Below are positions 1 to 14,500 of a stretch of 64,000 nt of DNA, piece by piece. Both the position numbers and the translations under genes were made by a program. This DNA is from Gymnorhina tibicen (Eukaryota; Chordata; Aves; Passeriformes; Artamidae). Every line of letters starts with the position of its first letter. Position 1 is the first letter of the stretch. The notes under the pieces were generated by a model that saw nothing but the letters and a program-made list of their open reading frames with translations, did no database searches and had not been told where the DNA came from. The stretch covers positions 63,262 through 127,261 of the forward strand of contig VXAZ01000263.1 of assembly GCA_013399875.1 (NCBI GenBank), written 5' to 3'.

Positions 1-3000
1 AAAGTCACTACATACACCATTTAACTCACAGAGGCTACCTGATTCTGACCTCACTCTTGTGTAAACTGGGATTGAACCTCGCCACGCGGAGGTGTTTGAC
101 CTCACATGGATGTAAAGCTGGTGGAAACAACATCCTCACCAAACCCACACCACTAGTTAATGCTGTTCAGAATTTAAAAATGAAGCTACCAAAACTCAGT
201 AATTTTGTTAAATCAAACAGAGTGGTCATGAACCATCTTTTAAGTCCTTAATCAGGCACTGAGCCTTTTGCAATGCCACACACAAAATTCAGGCTACAGA
301 TTCATTTGATTTCTGCCATGTGCAAGAGGTACCACGCACCAGCAGCTGGTTATCAGCTGATCACAGGGAGCTTTTAGCTGTAGCAAGGCAAGAGTCCCCC
401 AGCTTCTGCCCAGGTAGGGCCAGACTGCCCCAGCTTTCTTTCTCTTGGTTGCTGAGAATCAGGGCATGCACAGACTGTTTCTGTGGAGTAGGTGACGCGT
501 GACAAGGTCTTACCCTGTGCCCACCAAGCCATGTGTCACCGTACTTATTTAATGTCAATGCCAACTGTTGGAATGAAGGGTGTCTTTGCCGGGAGATCTT
601 AGGAAAAGCTGCTATTTTTCTGCTCACCTATATTATTTAAGTTTTACACAGAAACAGTGGACCTTGGAGATGAAGGTGTGCAAGCTGCTCGAGAATTAGA
701 TTGTTCTCTAAATTCACAGTTTAGAGTCAGTTCTTGAAACAGACTCACTCCCTGTGAACAATTTGGAGCTCATGTTACTGAGAAAGTGTTTGCATTTTTT
801 GGTGATCTCTCCTTTTCCAGAAACACTTCCTTAGTATACATATAAAAAGCACATTACTATCACTCAGACTCTCCCTTACTGATTTTGTCCATAATTAGGA
901 AGCCAACTCAGAGTTCTGGCATTGCTTAGCAAGCAGACAGAGTGCTACAAGAAAGGACAACAGTGTAACATTTAGGACACTTCATTGTAATGGGTCTTGT
1001 AAGAGGGACATCCCTCAGGCAGGCAGACTGTCAGATCTATTCTTGGTTCTTGTGAAGTCCTTGGCTGGTAGCTGAGATTCAGCTGCAAGATCATGCTGAG
1101 GCATTAAGGCTGGCCAACAGATCAGTTTTCCATCAGCACAGAAAGAAAATTATGCTTTGTAAGGCCCCACCTACAAAAATCAGTGCAAGTTTAGAGGTCA
1201 ACAAAATAAATACAGTGCATTTACATTTGCAAATAGACTAAATACCACACAATGTGTCTAGGAAAGGTGGTGTTTGATACTCAGTTTTAAAGCCAGTTTT
1301 AGAGACCTTAAGGAAACCATGTATTTGATAAACTCATTCATATACTCTAAATAGAGGTAGATTGAGAAGGACTGACAAATGTATTTCTTTTTTTATGAAA
1401 AGGCAAAGCATGCATGGAGATGGTATGCCATCCTTCCACCTATTCTAATTATGGTAATACACAGAAAAAAACCCCAACAAAACAAAAGAAAAGAAGCTTA
1501 CTCAGGCCTGATCCTGCAAACATCTGACCAGATGCAGAATGCTTCAACTGGCTTCCCCAAAGCAAAACATGCTGCTTCTGTTAAGTACTGACACAAAGGC
1601 CAGGGTCCTTCTGTGCTTTGCAAACCTGTAACACACCAATAGAAAAACTTGCTCAAATCAACTACTCTCAAAAAAAAGGTAAAAAATTATTTCAGCACTG
1701 TCATGCAGTGTGTGATGTCTGCATGTGGGTATTTCAGATCCACAACACATTATCTGGCCAAACACCCAAGAGAATGAGCTAGTTATCCGCTTGCCTAAAA
1801 AGCCATACTTTACCTATCATGGGAAAAGCAATGGAGGAGATAATCTTCAGACAATGGCAAACTTTAATTATGAGTCTCCAAGGTTATAATTATTACTATT
1901 CGACTGCTCGTTTTTAATTATTTTGGGTAAACCTATTAATTTTTATCTTTTTCATATCAGAACTTTTCAATCCAGGTTATAATGTGGAGTAATATGTGTC
2001 AACCTGAAGCTTAACATCTAACACCAAGGACATATAAATTGACACTGCACTGTTCATGTTAAGCCTCTTAAGTGACACTTAGAGAATAATATAGAGAAGA
2101 CTGTGAAAATACTAGGTTTAAACACCCAAGGGACCTTGGGGAAGAACCAAGAACTGTGACCTTTTGGATGTCTGACTTTGCAGACACAATTGTTTCAGTG
2201 GTTTTCTTTCTCTTTCACGCCTTTGGGTTTTGGTTGTTTGGGGTTTTGGGGGTTTTTTGTCTGCTTCTGTCTGAAATTTTAATTAAGACAAGCTTCCCAA
2301 TCACTACTGCTTGGAGTTCAGAGCAGAGACTCCTGAGAACTCCTCTGATATTTCACAGCAACAGCCTTGCGTGTAGCTTGAAAACTTGTTTCTACAATGT
2401 CCTACAGTCATCTGCAGCTGTTCAAGTCTCCTTTATAGATATGATGACCATCAGTAACCTCATGTTCTATTGCTTGGTGTCAGTGCTTTTCTCAGAGCCG
2501 ACAGGAAATATTGTTCAACAGTTCTGGGCAAGTCAGTTTTACTTCTCTGTTTTAATGTTTTATTATGAGTTTTGCCTATGTATCTAAGCTCAGCCCCCGA
2601 GTCTTGCTGCCTGACTCCCCCACAGATTTTTGTTGCCTCTTTCCACAGTTCACATGTTTTTAAAACGTTCTCATTTTATCTCTTTAACTAGAAAACACAT
2701 CTGAAAGCATCACAAAAGAGCCAAAGAAAAGTGAGCAGTGAAGTTATGGATTAAATATTGAAATCAATTGCTTTCTTGCCGTGTTTCCCCAGGTGCCTCC
2801 AACCTCCTTTTAATAAACAGAATGTTCTTTCTGAGCAGTGCCTGCACTGAAAACCCCCCACCACCTGGGAAGTGCAGCCAGCTACTACAATAGCAATCAA
2901 GCAAGTAAAGCTCCAGAGGCTGGCCTCTCCACTCTGTGGTCAACATGCCAAGCAGGAACCTTGTCCTAAATGTTCTCTTATTCAGGCCAAACACTTGAAA

Positions 3001-6000
3001 GTCAGGACTGCAGATATGCTCTGTACTTCCAGAGATGACACCCCCAATGGACTAAGCTTGAAATATGCTTCTTAAAGCAAGAATGAAACTCCTAGTAAGT
3101 TTGGAGGATCTAAATATGCAAACACAGGGCATTTGGAGCAAATCTCATAGGTATCACCTCAGAAACTTAAGCTTTTGCTACCTGTCAGAGGAAATTAAAA
3201 TGCCAGTGAGGATATGAGACAACATGGAATAGAAGCCATGGCAACTCTCAATACGTTTATTTCTCACTGATAAATTGGATAGTCATGATGTAATTGGCAC
3301 TTTGGTGCTTTTTATTGAAAAGTGGATTCCACGGGATGCTAAGCAACTATGCCTATTCCTTTTCTGCAGCTGAGCTTCACTGAAATCCACTGAGCTTGAG
3401 CACAATTTTAAGTGCTTTACTACCCAGGACAAGAATGTTTAGCACTTCTTTCTTTTATAGACACAAATTTATGCTTGTCTGCGATTCATGGATCATCTCT
3501 CCCAGCTTGGCAATGACTGACAAGAAAGTGATAAAATGAGGAAATGTAACGTGACATTTATTCAGCATAAACATTTTGCAAAGCTACAGCTTCACAATTT
3601 CCTTTCTTTGGGTAAATAATTTGGAATATTGTAAGCAATGATAGTGGATGACTGGAAACAGAATCCCTCAAAGTCCAGTAAGACTGAAAGATACCACAAG
3701 TAATGAGTATTTTCTTTTCAATTGCCTCCATCTATTTTCAGACTGTTCTGTTTGTGCTGGCCTAATGGCAGCTTACTAAAAAGCAATGAAACATATACAA
3801 CATCTGTGCAAGTAATACAACTTCCACACAGGCTAAAATACTGGTACTGCTCTATGCCTATACATAAACCAAAAATAGAAATGTGCACATCAAACTAAGC
3901 CAAGTTTTTCTGCAGATGTGCCTCTGATCTATGGATGTTTGTGAGGTTTAAACTTTAATCATACATTCTCACCTACACTTAAGACCAAAGAACAAGAGAC
4001 TTTAAATTTCTAGCACAGTGGGTTACAAAGCAACAAGAGCTGCCTTTCTCAAAGTGTGGTTCTCTATAGAAATGTTCGGATTCATGAGGCAAGAGTTGAG
4101 TCTTCATTGTTCCTGATACAGCTAAGGATTTTCCCCAAAATGCTGGATATTGAGGAAGGTCAGACCATACTCAAAGAGCCTGGATTTCTGTTCTATTTTG
4201 CATTTTTGTAAAATGCTGTATCCCTTTTCCTGAACTCCTGTAGGTGGTAGTGTTGGTATAATACGCTACGAAAAATTAGTGAGGCCTCTTGGGACACTGC
4301 CCAGCCCTCCAGAAGACTTCATTCTAAGGCACATTGGCTTAGTGCCAGGGTATACTTCCTCTAAGGATGGTACTCCTTGTTCTTAGGATCTATAAACAAT
4401 AATTAAATTACTTTAATATCCATATTTTCTCAAGAAATAGTGACACCTGTGGTGTCAGAACAGGTAGGGAGGGGAATACAAACAGAATTTATAACTAGGA
4501 CAGATCCCACTGATGCTGTTATTCTTGAAGTCTAGCTTACATTTCTTAAAATAGTGAACAAATAATGTTGCTTCTTTTTCTACCTCAATCCTCTACCTTT
4601 GGCTAAACAAACAAAAACCCACAAGAAGTAGCGTCATCTAGATTTGCTACAGCTTTTTGATAAAAATTTTTTAAAATCCCAGGACTTTTAACTTAACTTT
4701 TTTTTTTTTCTTGAAGAACAGAAAAACAAAATTTAGGACTTTACTCAAAAGCAGATACAATGCATTTTGATGGAAAAGATAATTAACAAATTGATAGTTT
4801 TGTTCTTTGTTCATATAACTCCAGTTACTGGATGTTGAATCAAACACACAGGAAATGCCTTCTTGTAGAAATGCAAAGTTTCTGTTTCTTATTCTGCCAT
4901 AAAACTCCTTGGTAATAATCGTAAGTATGTCAAATAGAACTAAGCTTCAAGTCTGGGCCATGGAAACAATAAAAGAGGTTCTTCCAAAGGGTAGGTAACA
5001 ATTGGTGATTCAAACAACTGCCGTCCAGATGGAAAAGGACTTTTAGAATTCCTTATCCCCTTACCAAGGGAAGGCTAAGACAACGTCTCTGATAATAAAC
5101 CAACCTCAAAAAGCCCTCTTGAAACTTTAACAGGGTTGGTCAGAGACACTTGCACGTGAACAAATGAAACCATGGCTGAGGAAGTGTTTGGAAGGCAGCA
5201 GTCCAGCAGATTGTACACCAGAACCTCTGGCTGAGAGGCAGCTTTGCTGTGAGGATCTCAGCTCAGTTCAGCTCAGCGCAGGTCCCTCTCTTGCTCTTGT
5301 CATGCCCACTGACTCTCCAGGACAGCAGCCATAAAACATGGCATAAAACAAATGCCATTTCAGGCCTGCTCTGGATTTGTCTGTCTTCAGTGAGCCCAGC
5401 AAGGACTACAGACCACTCTCCCTTTACCTGAATGGTATCTGCTGCTTGCTCTTCTTACCAGTGCAAGTAATAGAGGCTGCTGCATCTTGGCAATGGCTTG
5501 TTTCTGCTAAAGTTGTGTTTGAATTTAGCAAGAAAGTAGATTTCAGCTGCCTCTCCCCTTCCCTCTCCCACCCCTCCCCCCCATCCTTTTGGGCAAATTC
5601 AACTGAACTGTTAAATGTCAAACACAGTAAAGATAAGGCAGTTCCAATGAGAGGCAGAATTAATCAAATGTCTTAGTTTCACAAGATTAGGCTGGCAAGT
5701 CTCTGTTAAAAAGCCCACGCAGTAAATTTAGAGCTTCTCTTTACCAATGAAATCAGCTGTTTGACAACATAGTATCTGCGCCAGAATAATCCAAGAGTAA
5801 AGAACTGCCTTCAGATAATCTCCTTGAGATCTGAAGATTCACAGTACGAAAATGAAGACAAAAATTAATAACTACAGGAAGCTATAAATCATTATTTTAT
5901 AAATCATTATTTTAGGAAGTATTAAGCAACTGCTAGACTTCCAAAGTTCTGCATCACACAGAAAAGGACTGCAGAGTCCACCCCTTGTAGCTTATCTGTG

Positions 6001-7077
6001 GTTTTGAAAAATCTAGTCCTTGCATGTTACCTGACAGAGTAAAGCACAAAGAGTACAAATCTGGAAGCAAAGTGAGCTTAAATGTTAGAATTAGGAGCAT
6101 ATCACTGCTTGCCTGCCTCTCCAAGTAAGATTCAGTGTTGAGGGTTTTTTGCAACTTTCCAATACATTATCAGAAGCAAGGCTAGCACTCCCTCTGCTTA
6201 GAAGTGCCACATTCCTCCTTTTAATATGAGGTTATGGCATACAACACCTTACCCTTTTTAATCAATAGCTCAGACCTGATTGGTGGTAATTCAAAATGAT
6301 CTTTTTCTGACAGAGGGTTTCATAGTGAGTATAAAATAACTTTGTCTAGTGCTCAGAGACCTGACACAGACATCACAAATGGTACTCATTAGGTGAGCCA
6401 TCTGAGCCATGGGGTGCTAACTACCCTTCTGCATTACTGGCAGAGCTTCCCAACCAGAAGCAGAAAAGAGCAGTAAGAGAGATGTTATTCTGTGCTTACC
6501 CTGAAGGTTATTGATACAGAAAGCCCTAAGTTCAAATCTGCAAAATGGAGTCTCCTGAGGTGAGCTGCTGTTAAGTAAATACTCCCGAGCTGCTGGAAAA
6601 GTGAGACTTGGATGGCCATTCCTTGAGATACTTGTAATGAATTCCTTTCACCCTAGATTGATGTACTGCCTAGGAAAGATTTTAAAACATATGGTTGTGG
6701 CTATTAGTACTGAACTCCTGTGCTTCCAAGACTTTCTGGGAAGATTTAGACTATCGATTACAAAGAAAACATTCGGCAATACCTCTTTCATAACCTTAGT
6801 CTTCTAAAGAAACAAATTAAATGATAGCTCAAATATAAGCCAAATAAATCACTTGAAATCTGAATTAAAGAATATAATGCTTCTATCACCAAAGCTGTTA
6901 GGCATTTACCATTGTCCTTCTGTCTCATTGAGTTTTTCCCTGTCCTAAAAAGCATAAGACTGGGTGAAACACAAAGAATGGCAGAATAGCAGGAAAATAA
7001 TATCCACAGATATAGTCATGCATTTCCAATTGTAATTTGTTCTGGCCTCCTTTATTCCCCTCTTGCTATTTTTCCAG
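1..7077. other. Unique AT-rich non-coding DNA, no gene seen
   Basis: No convincing gene, RNA gene or classifiable transposon is visible. Open frames are short, overlap on both strands and lack flanking splice signals. Small local features are a pyrimidine-rich stretch around 5550-5590, a T-run near 4699-4710, and an adjacent duplication of about 14 bp around 5886-5915. A good-looking splice acceptor ends at 820, but no donor follows within a plausible exon length and the frames behind it close quickly. The stretch reads as intron or intergenic sequence. Confidence 0.6.
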
Positions 7078-7219
7078 GAACTTGAAGATGAGTGGTTACT
7101 ACGCATGGAAACACTACACACAAACACTGAGTTTGCAGGAATGCTCACAGACTGCGTGCAGAAAGAAGTTGTACCCAAGGAAGGCAATATGCTAACAATC
7201 TCAAAAAATATACATCCAG
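7078..7219 (+). CDS. Candidate internal coding exon, unidentified gene
   Basis: This is a 142-bp stretch bounded by a strong acceptor (pyrimidine-rich tract ending TTGCTATTTTTCCAG at 7077) and a near-ideal donor (CAG|GTAAGG at 7219/7220). The frame starting at the first base (phase 0) is open throughout: 47 codons, then one base, so the exon would end in phase 1. The peptide is acidic and protein-like at its start (ELEDEWLLRMETLHTNTEF) and includes TDCVQKEVVPKEG. I do not recognise the family and see no signal peptide or membrane segment. No second exon of matching phase can be tied to it with confidence; the acceptors at 54947 and 31933 are phase-compatible but far away. Alternatives are a chance splice-bounded frame or a dead exon. 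Confidence 0.42.
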
Positions 7220-9171
7220 GTAAGGAAGAGGCTCAGCCTAGTGTTGGGCAAACTACTACTAGTGTTTGTTAGGTTAAACTACAGAGTGGATGACTACAAG
7301 ATTTATTGAACAGACAATCCATCCTTATTGATTTGCAGGTACCATAAACAAATTGCTTTTACAAACCAAGCGCACACCTATTAGTAGGATCTTACTTATC
7401 AGAATTAAATTGGGGAGGAGATGCAAGTTAAAAACAACAAAACACAGCATGAACAGAGCCACCTAGGTAGAAAATGTTTCCAGTAGGCAATTTTCATAAC
7501 CAATTGCTCAGCTGCTAAACAAGTGGTGCACACTTCATGCATATTCATTCAGCCACCAATGCGTTGCATGACAAACACAAGACTAGGAAAGAGAAAATGC
7601 AAGAGTTGAAAGAATTAAGGGAACTAGCAAAGGAAAGCAAATCACTTTTTTCTCTGGTCTGCTGGTTTGAAACCAATCCATATTAGCAGGCATGAAGTTG
7701 TAAACTTCCAGCATCTGACTGTGAACTGGTCCATGTGAAATGAGCTGGCAGACTTTTTCCTGTCCTACTAAATGCCAAAGCCTGTGAATGCCTGTACATA
7801 ACTGACTCCTGAGCTTCTAGAAACCATGAATGCAAGAATTAGAATCAGCACAGCAAAATATAAGCATCCACAACTACTGTCTATTTTCCTCAAGGATGTA
7901 ATCTGCTGCTTACTACAAAGTTTACTTGCCTGGTCTTACCATCGTTTTCCTGTTATTACAGAATTACTGTCATGCTTTGAAAGTTAATGGCTGGCCACTT
8001 TCTGATTAAGGATCCAAAATAATATTAATCTCTCTATTTCAGAAACATTAAGGCTAAAAAGCTGAACTAGAGAAAGATGTCATGCTCTTCCACATATAAG
8101 AATGAAAAAATGTTATAATGTCTGACATTAGAAATTCTTAGAACTTGTCCATCAAAAAGAACGCTTAAATTTTGCACTAAAAGGTTGAAGTTTTTCTCTC
8201 ATGCAAGTAAAGTGATAACTGGATATAGTCTTCATAAACTGTGTGAGCATATTTGTGGGGCTTGGATCCAGTTTTGAAATAGCTATAAATTACTATAATT
8301 TGGCACCGATCTTTCATAAAGACAGGATACGTACAAATATTTTTTGCTGTAATAATCATACCAGATTATTTTATTTAAATGGTAACTATAATCTAAAGCT
8401 TGCAGGTTCAGTGCTAAAGACACTTGCCAAGTTGGGTCTGAATTTGACTTCATGTGCTGTGAGCCAGGGAAGCTCTACATTAGCACCAGTTATGACCCAG
8501 TTTTGATGACCTTCAAGCACTAAAGAGCAGAGCAGACTTAGTGCTACCAGTTCTCATCATTTCAGCCTTGACTAATACTTTGTCAGAGGAAGTAAACCAC
8601 AGCTTCACTATAACTCAGTATTTCATGACACTTTGGAACAAATTTCCAAGACCTGCTTTCAATGAGAAAAGACGGGGATCTAGAATTAGCAACAGCCACT
8701 TGCAAAACCAAGTTTCCCAGCTTCCTGATACAATAAAACAACAGGAATGATAAATTGCACTTATATTTTGCCTAGTCCTTACTGCAAAGGCCTTCTTGGC
8801 ACATTGAGAGGAAAAACAGAAAAACCTTACTCTTCCAGTACCAGCTGAACTGAATTCATTGAGCTCAACACAAAGTTATTTTTTCTTGCTCTGTCTTCTG
8901 GCAGTAGCCTCCTTTCTGTGAAGGAAAAGACTCAAACAAATCAGTGGTGTATCTACAGAATATACACTTGTGAACTTGCCAAAAAGCTGAAATAGAAAGT
9001 CTTGGTAATTTGGAAAGCCCCAAAGCATTTGGATTAAGTTCCACAAAACGTTGTTTGGTTGCAAGACTCACCTGGCTGAAGAGCAGTGGTTCATATAGCA
9101 GAGGCACTGGTACTCCATGGTGTTTTTGAGTTTTGTGGTTTTACTTTATTTTGGGTTTTTTCGTGGAATTA
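7220..9171. other. Unique non-coding DNA, no gene seen
   Basis: No repeat family, RNA gene or splice-bounded frame could be supported. An acceptor-like tract ends near 7971 and another near 8051, but neither is followed by a donor with an open frame. The open frames here (for example 8243-8506) have low-complexity or random-looking composition. Confidence 0.55.
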
Positions 9172-10268
9172 TTAGTCTATTTTGGATTCACCCTGCTCCT
9201 TCAGATACTGAAGCCCCAGCGAGGTTTGGGGCTGCCAAAAAGGTAACAGCTCAAAGTCATTCTGACCTCCCAATCCTGCTGTTGCTGAGCACAGGTCCCA
9301 GCACCAACAGCTTCCTGTCCTCACACCTTTTTTCCTGGAGAGGGAATTCAGACACACACTGCGAACTAAAGAGCTGATTGCAAAATGATTTAGTATACAA
9401 CAGCAATATTTGACCAGCTCATGGGGACCAATGGAGTCAGTACAGGCCCCTCCTGTGGAGCTCTCAGAATCAATTTTTAAAATGTCACACAATTGATGGT
9501 GGCTGAAGCTAAGATGCCAGCCGAACTTATGATTAAAAACAGTATTGCAAGCGGTCTCATGCACCAGTAGTCTCCAAACTAATTTAGCCACATCAGTAGC
9601 ACTTTCATATTGGTAGTGGCTGGCCTTATTTACAGAGTTATCATTTCCAAGGTAACAGCTGAATTCAACAGCTTGTAGATCTCCTTCCCACAAACATCTC
9701 ATGGTGTAGGTGTGCAGGGCTCAGAGGTCGGAATCAGGAAGAAGCTGCCTTCTGCATTTAATTCTCCCACAGTGTGACGGCTGTTTGGAGAATTAAAGCT
9801 TTACACAAAATACACACAAGAGCCCCTTGGTGCTTCCTCACTCGTATCAGCATGTCTCTGCTCAGAGAGGGCTGTAAGAGAAGCATATATAGTATCAAGA
9901 TATAAATACGTTAAAATGATTGCTCCATCACCCAACATCACAGGAAATATTCCGCCTAATTGTGTAGATTCAAGTGCTTTGAAATGAGCCACCAGGGGCT
10001 CTGAGCCTAAAGAGAATCTGTGTGCTAAGCCATTTGAGTTTGTGTTTTGTTTTATTTTTCCACTCCTTTTATCTTCTTTAATATACTTACATTTAGGTCC
10101 TTGAGTCTGTGCCTTGCAGGAAGTGTCTGAAGCAGGGTGAGGCCTCACCAACTGAGTAAGACTGAAAGCCTGTGTGTAGAAGGGGAAGACGAGCTGTAAA
10201 GGCATCAAATTTGTGCCTGGAGTGGAACATTCTAATTTGAAGATGGCAGGCTTTGTGGGGAACACCAA
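9172..10268 (-). other. Stop-poor block with two long minus-strand frames
   Basis: Two of the longest open frames in the window lie back to back on the minus strand: 9172-9702 (176 codons) and 9801-10268 (155 codons). Neither has a recognisable domain, signal peptide, Kozak-type start or flanking splice pair, and no start choice can be defended. The underlying DNA is moderately GC, free of homopolymers and repeats, and contains homeodomain-like cores such as AACTAATTTAGCC near 9577-9589. That texture fits a conserved non-coding element at least as well as coding sequence. Chance frames of this length are expected at roughly once per window of this size, so the clustering, not the length, is the notable part. 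Decayed coding sequence is the other possibility. Confidence 0.25.
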
Positions 10269-11481
10269 AAAGCCTGACTGTCACACTGCCATCACAGCGT
10301 GAAGAGACCTTTTTCTATTAACTGAGGTGCGGGAGATCTTGAAAATAATCTCAGCATTTGAAATATATGGGGCAATGCTGACATACCCTGAGTTTAGTAC
10401 TGTAATAAAAATTATTTTAGCACATCTTCCAAAAAATACAGTAAGTGCAGTTGGAGGGTTGGCAGGCTGCTGCCAGTACAGCTCTGCTGGAAGAGCTGAG
10501 GAACTTCCTGAGTACTTTTGTCTAAAACAAACAAGAGTCTTTCCAGGAAGTTCTGAGTAATCATCTGACCTTGTGCGTAACTTAACAGCTACAGAGAGGA
10601 AAAAACTAACCTTAGATGGAGAGACAAAGATTTAAGTAAACAAGAAAATGCACCAGCCTGCTTGAGGAAATTAAGAAAGAACAGATTGAAACGTGCCGCA
10701 GGAATTTTAGCAGAGAGCAACCAATCCAGTGAGACTCATGAGACAACTCCAAAGAATGAAATGTCGTAAAGGCAGCCTACTGACTCTACACAGGGGATTT
10801 CCTCTGGTGCGTAACTCCAGAAGAGCCTTCTCTCCCCTCCAGAGTTTAAAGTCCTCTCTGTCTTTGTGCAGGCCTCTTACTGCTTTCCCCAACTAAATCA
10901 GCCTCTGTCTTTAGAGATGATGGGGGCATCAGTATTCTCTACAAGAGACCACAGTGTCATCATAACATGGAAGAATGAAGAGCCCCTGCAACCTGCATGC
11001 TTTGTTCAGGGATCCCATCCCCATCCACAGAAATACTGTAGCAATACTACCCTGTGAGCAGCTTTTCTACTCAAGCCAAATTAATCATAACACTGCTATG
11101 GCTTTTCCAGTTAGGCAATCCTGCTTTTTAGGCTTTGATTCGCCTGCACTAGGAAGTTTCAAATGAACTAAAATAAAGAGCAAGTCAAGAGAAAAAAGGA
11201 GATGAGCAGATGTAGAGAAAATGAGCTTTTTCATGCCTATGAACAGACGCTGTTTTGGAGTCTTAACACTGAATATCTCTCCAATTTAATTACAAGTACA
11301 ATGTCAATTTTTGTTTGTTTTATGTATGTGCACGCATATAAATACATTCCAACAAGTGTCTATTCATGTGCTACAGCTCTCTCCTCAGCTCTTAATATTG
11401 CCTGTCTTTGCAGTTGTGCAAATATATCTACATACCAGAGGAAATAGAATTAACTCCCTGGAAATTTAAGGGGGGCCACAG

Positions 11482-11512
<31 letters not shown>

Positions 11513-14500
11513 TTACATGTCTCTGCTGTTGCTCTATCATTACATAAATCACAATAGCAACATTGTAGATTAGCAGTCATTTTAGGGCCATAGATAGCAC
11601 AGCATCCAGTCTTTCCTGAAGCCATCTCCACCACTGCCCCTCAGCATCAATATTTCATTGTAGACACCATGGCTGAAGCCTTAACATATGCAATATATAT
11701 ACCACAGCTCACTGAGTTGCCCTGAGAAAGATTTGTCATGCTTTGACAAAAAAGCTAATTTTGCCTTGTGTGCAAAAAATCTGAGCACACACCCTGTCTC
11801 TGAGATAACCTTCTTTAACCTTTTGTATCAGTACAGCAGTATTTCAGTGGTTCCTCATATCCAACACAATCCACTGAAGGATCAGAACAAGAGATGAAAG
11901 AAAGAGTGGATTACAAAGAGGAATTTAAATAGTAGTGTTCTGGCCTTGTTAGAAGTAACTATTTTTCTTGGTGCAGATGTCTAAAAATACATTATTTTAC
12001 TTTAAAGTGGTAAACACCATCTCTGATTTTTTTCCAGTCTGTACAATTTTTAAGATAAACTGATTCTGAAGTATACATTGTCCCTGGTTCTAGACTGCCA
12101 ATGAGCACAGTTTTTGGGTGGACTGTGGGGCCTGTTTACTTGTAGACTTTTCAAACTAAGATTGCAAACAGATGGATGGATGACTACCCCATCCCCCTCC
12201 TTTCCTGCAGAAGAAAAAATAAACAACAAAGGTTGATGATTTCTTTAGAGAAAACACCAAAACACTTGCGACAATAGAAGTTTTATTTCAGACTCCTCGC
12301 CAGGACCAATCTTATAATCTGCAAAACATTCAGTCTTGATATGCTGAGGAGGAGGAAAGGACAGCTGTGTGTCAGCATCAATCTTCTCTGTGAAAACACA
12401 AACCTAATTCTGTGCCCTTTGATCTGGATGGTGATAAACAGTAGAATGACTCAAGACACCACTTTTTTCCACAACAGCTTAAAAAAAAATAGCAGCAGAA
12501 AATAGTTTCAACTTGTATGAATACTAACACCTCAGCAGACACAAGCATTTGTTAAACGTAACACTGGCCTTTCTGTTTCTTCCGTTTCCACAGTTGTATT
12601 TGGGTTTCTGCTCACACAAACATCTTCCTTTTGCACAAGTCAGATTCTAGTCACAAGCATTATCCTAGGGAAAATAAACTTCTGCTTAGGCTTGATTTTG
12701 ATCCTATGAATACTGGTATAAGAGAGTAGTCAAACACAGTGATGTAGCTCCACTGCAAAACAAGAGAAAGATGTCCAGTCAGACTCTGGACCCTAAGTCC
12801 TCTGGCTTATGCCACTAATTTGACAAACTAACAGCTAGCCAGGAACTCAAGACTATCCTAAAGTTACAAGCAAAGGAAGAGGATTTTTTAAATTTATTTT
12901 TTTTACAGAATATTAAAAAATATAAGTTTTTTTATTATTAATACATTTCTGTATAATACATTCACTGTTGATAAAGCAAATTGGAGAGATTCCATTGAAA
13001 CAGACTGAAAAATAATGTCAAGATAATGACTTTTCTCCTTTTCAACTCTGGAGTTGGAATATCAACACGTGTGATATCACGATAGGAACAGATTACGATC
13101 CACCAACAGCAAGCAGCTTCATCCCCCAGAAGCAAATACCTTCCATGAAGCACACAGGAAACAGGAGCTCATGGCATTGAGCATTAGGGGGACTTAAAGC
13201 TACACTCGGTGTCAGGGCAGAACAAGGAACTACTGTTCACAATGCGACCCTGTGACCCCCCCAAATTCCAGTGCATCCCTACGTGACAACGAGTATGAGC
13301 CAGGGGTACTGTCCTGGTCTAAGCACCACTAATACATACACCTTCCTTGAGAAAAAGCTGCTGCATGATTATTCTTGAGAATGGAGACTGGAGCAATCTC
13401 TGAAGAACAAGTGCATCAAAGCTATTGATAGTGTAAATATATCCTTGCATTTCATCTGGAAATTTCATCATTCAAGGATCATGAAACATTCCTGTACACT
13501 AATCATACATTGCAATACCTGTGTGAAGTATAAGGCATGACTGTGTCTGTTGTACAGGATGAAACCAGACCCGTAAAATATAAAGGCAACATTCTCAAAA
13601 ATGGCTATTACTTTTGGAAACCATGGGGATTAAGAGTATTCTAACTGCAAATCTCTCCATAAGTAAAGTACAAGCTGCTTTGATACCTTTTGTTCCAATA
13701 GCAGTTTTTAAAGTTCACAGCACTTCCAAGAAAAAAGAAAGAGATTTTTCAGATGTTGAGACTCAAAACGAATGGACATTCTTTGAAGTGTTAACCTTAT
13801 GACTGCATTAAGAATGTGTGCTGAGCCACTGAGAGAGTTGGAAATGAAATTTCTGGGTACTCACTGCTTAGGAAACTAAGTAGTTGTGCTTTCCCCTCTT
13901 GCCCCCCTTGGTAGACATATGGATTTTATCTGTCATCTATGTGACCAACCCTATAACCCAGCAGCCAACCTCCAGCCACCAGGCAACTTTGAGGCCACAT
14001 TAGAAATTGGGTGCATAGTTTTGTCACTCTGATTTAGTGTGCTAGTACAGAATGTAGATAACAGAAACTACAATGTTTTTCTTCTCAAAAGGTAATGCCT
14101 CTCAAATATACTTTTAGAAAGTCTATGCATAGGCAAGTACATGTCTGCAACATAAGCCATGCCCAATGTCTGCCTTGGCCTTTTCATTCCTATTGCTTTA
14201 GACATCCATTTCTATCCCTATAAACAGGCTATGAATAGGGAAGAAATGCACAGGTTGGTAGACAATCGCCCACAGCCCAAGGAAAAATCTGCTGTTAAGT
14301 AAAATGTTGCTACAGACTGCACAAGACAAAATTGACTATTAATTCCTAAAAAAATGAGCTTGCAGGTCTTACATTTAATGGACACTTTTACCAGAACATG
14401 AGCAGCAAACACAACCTACAGCAATAACGAATATGTTCACAGTCCGTTAGGAAGGAATGGCCAAGGTTTAATTTTTTTCAGCTTATGTTCAGATCCTTTT

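Noticed and set aside
71..83. Reverse complement of a tRNA-like B box (GGTTCAATCC)
   Set aside because: No A box at the right distance and no cloverleaf arms could be drawn.
1505..1560. Text resembling an ancient palindromic amniote repeat (CCTGATCCTGCAAACA)
   Set aside because: Only about 20 bases match and the second arm is missing; likewise for 12690-12780.
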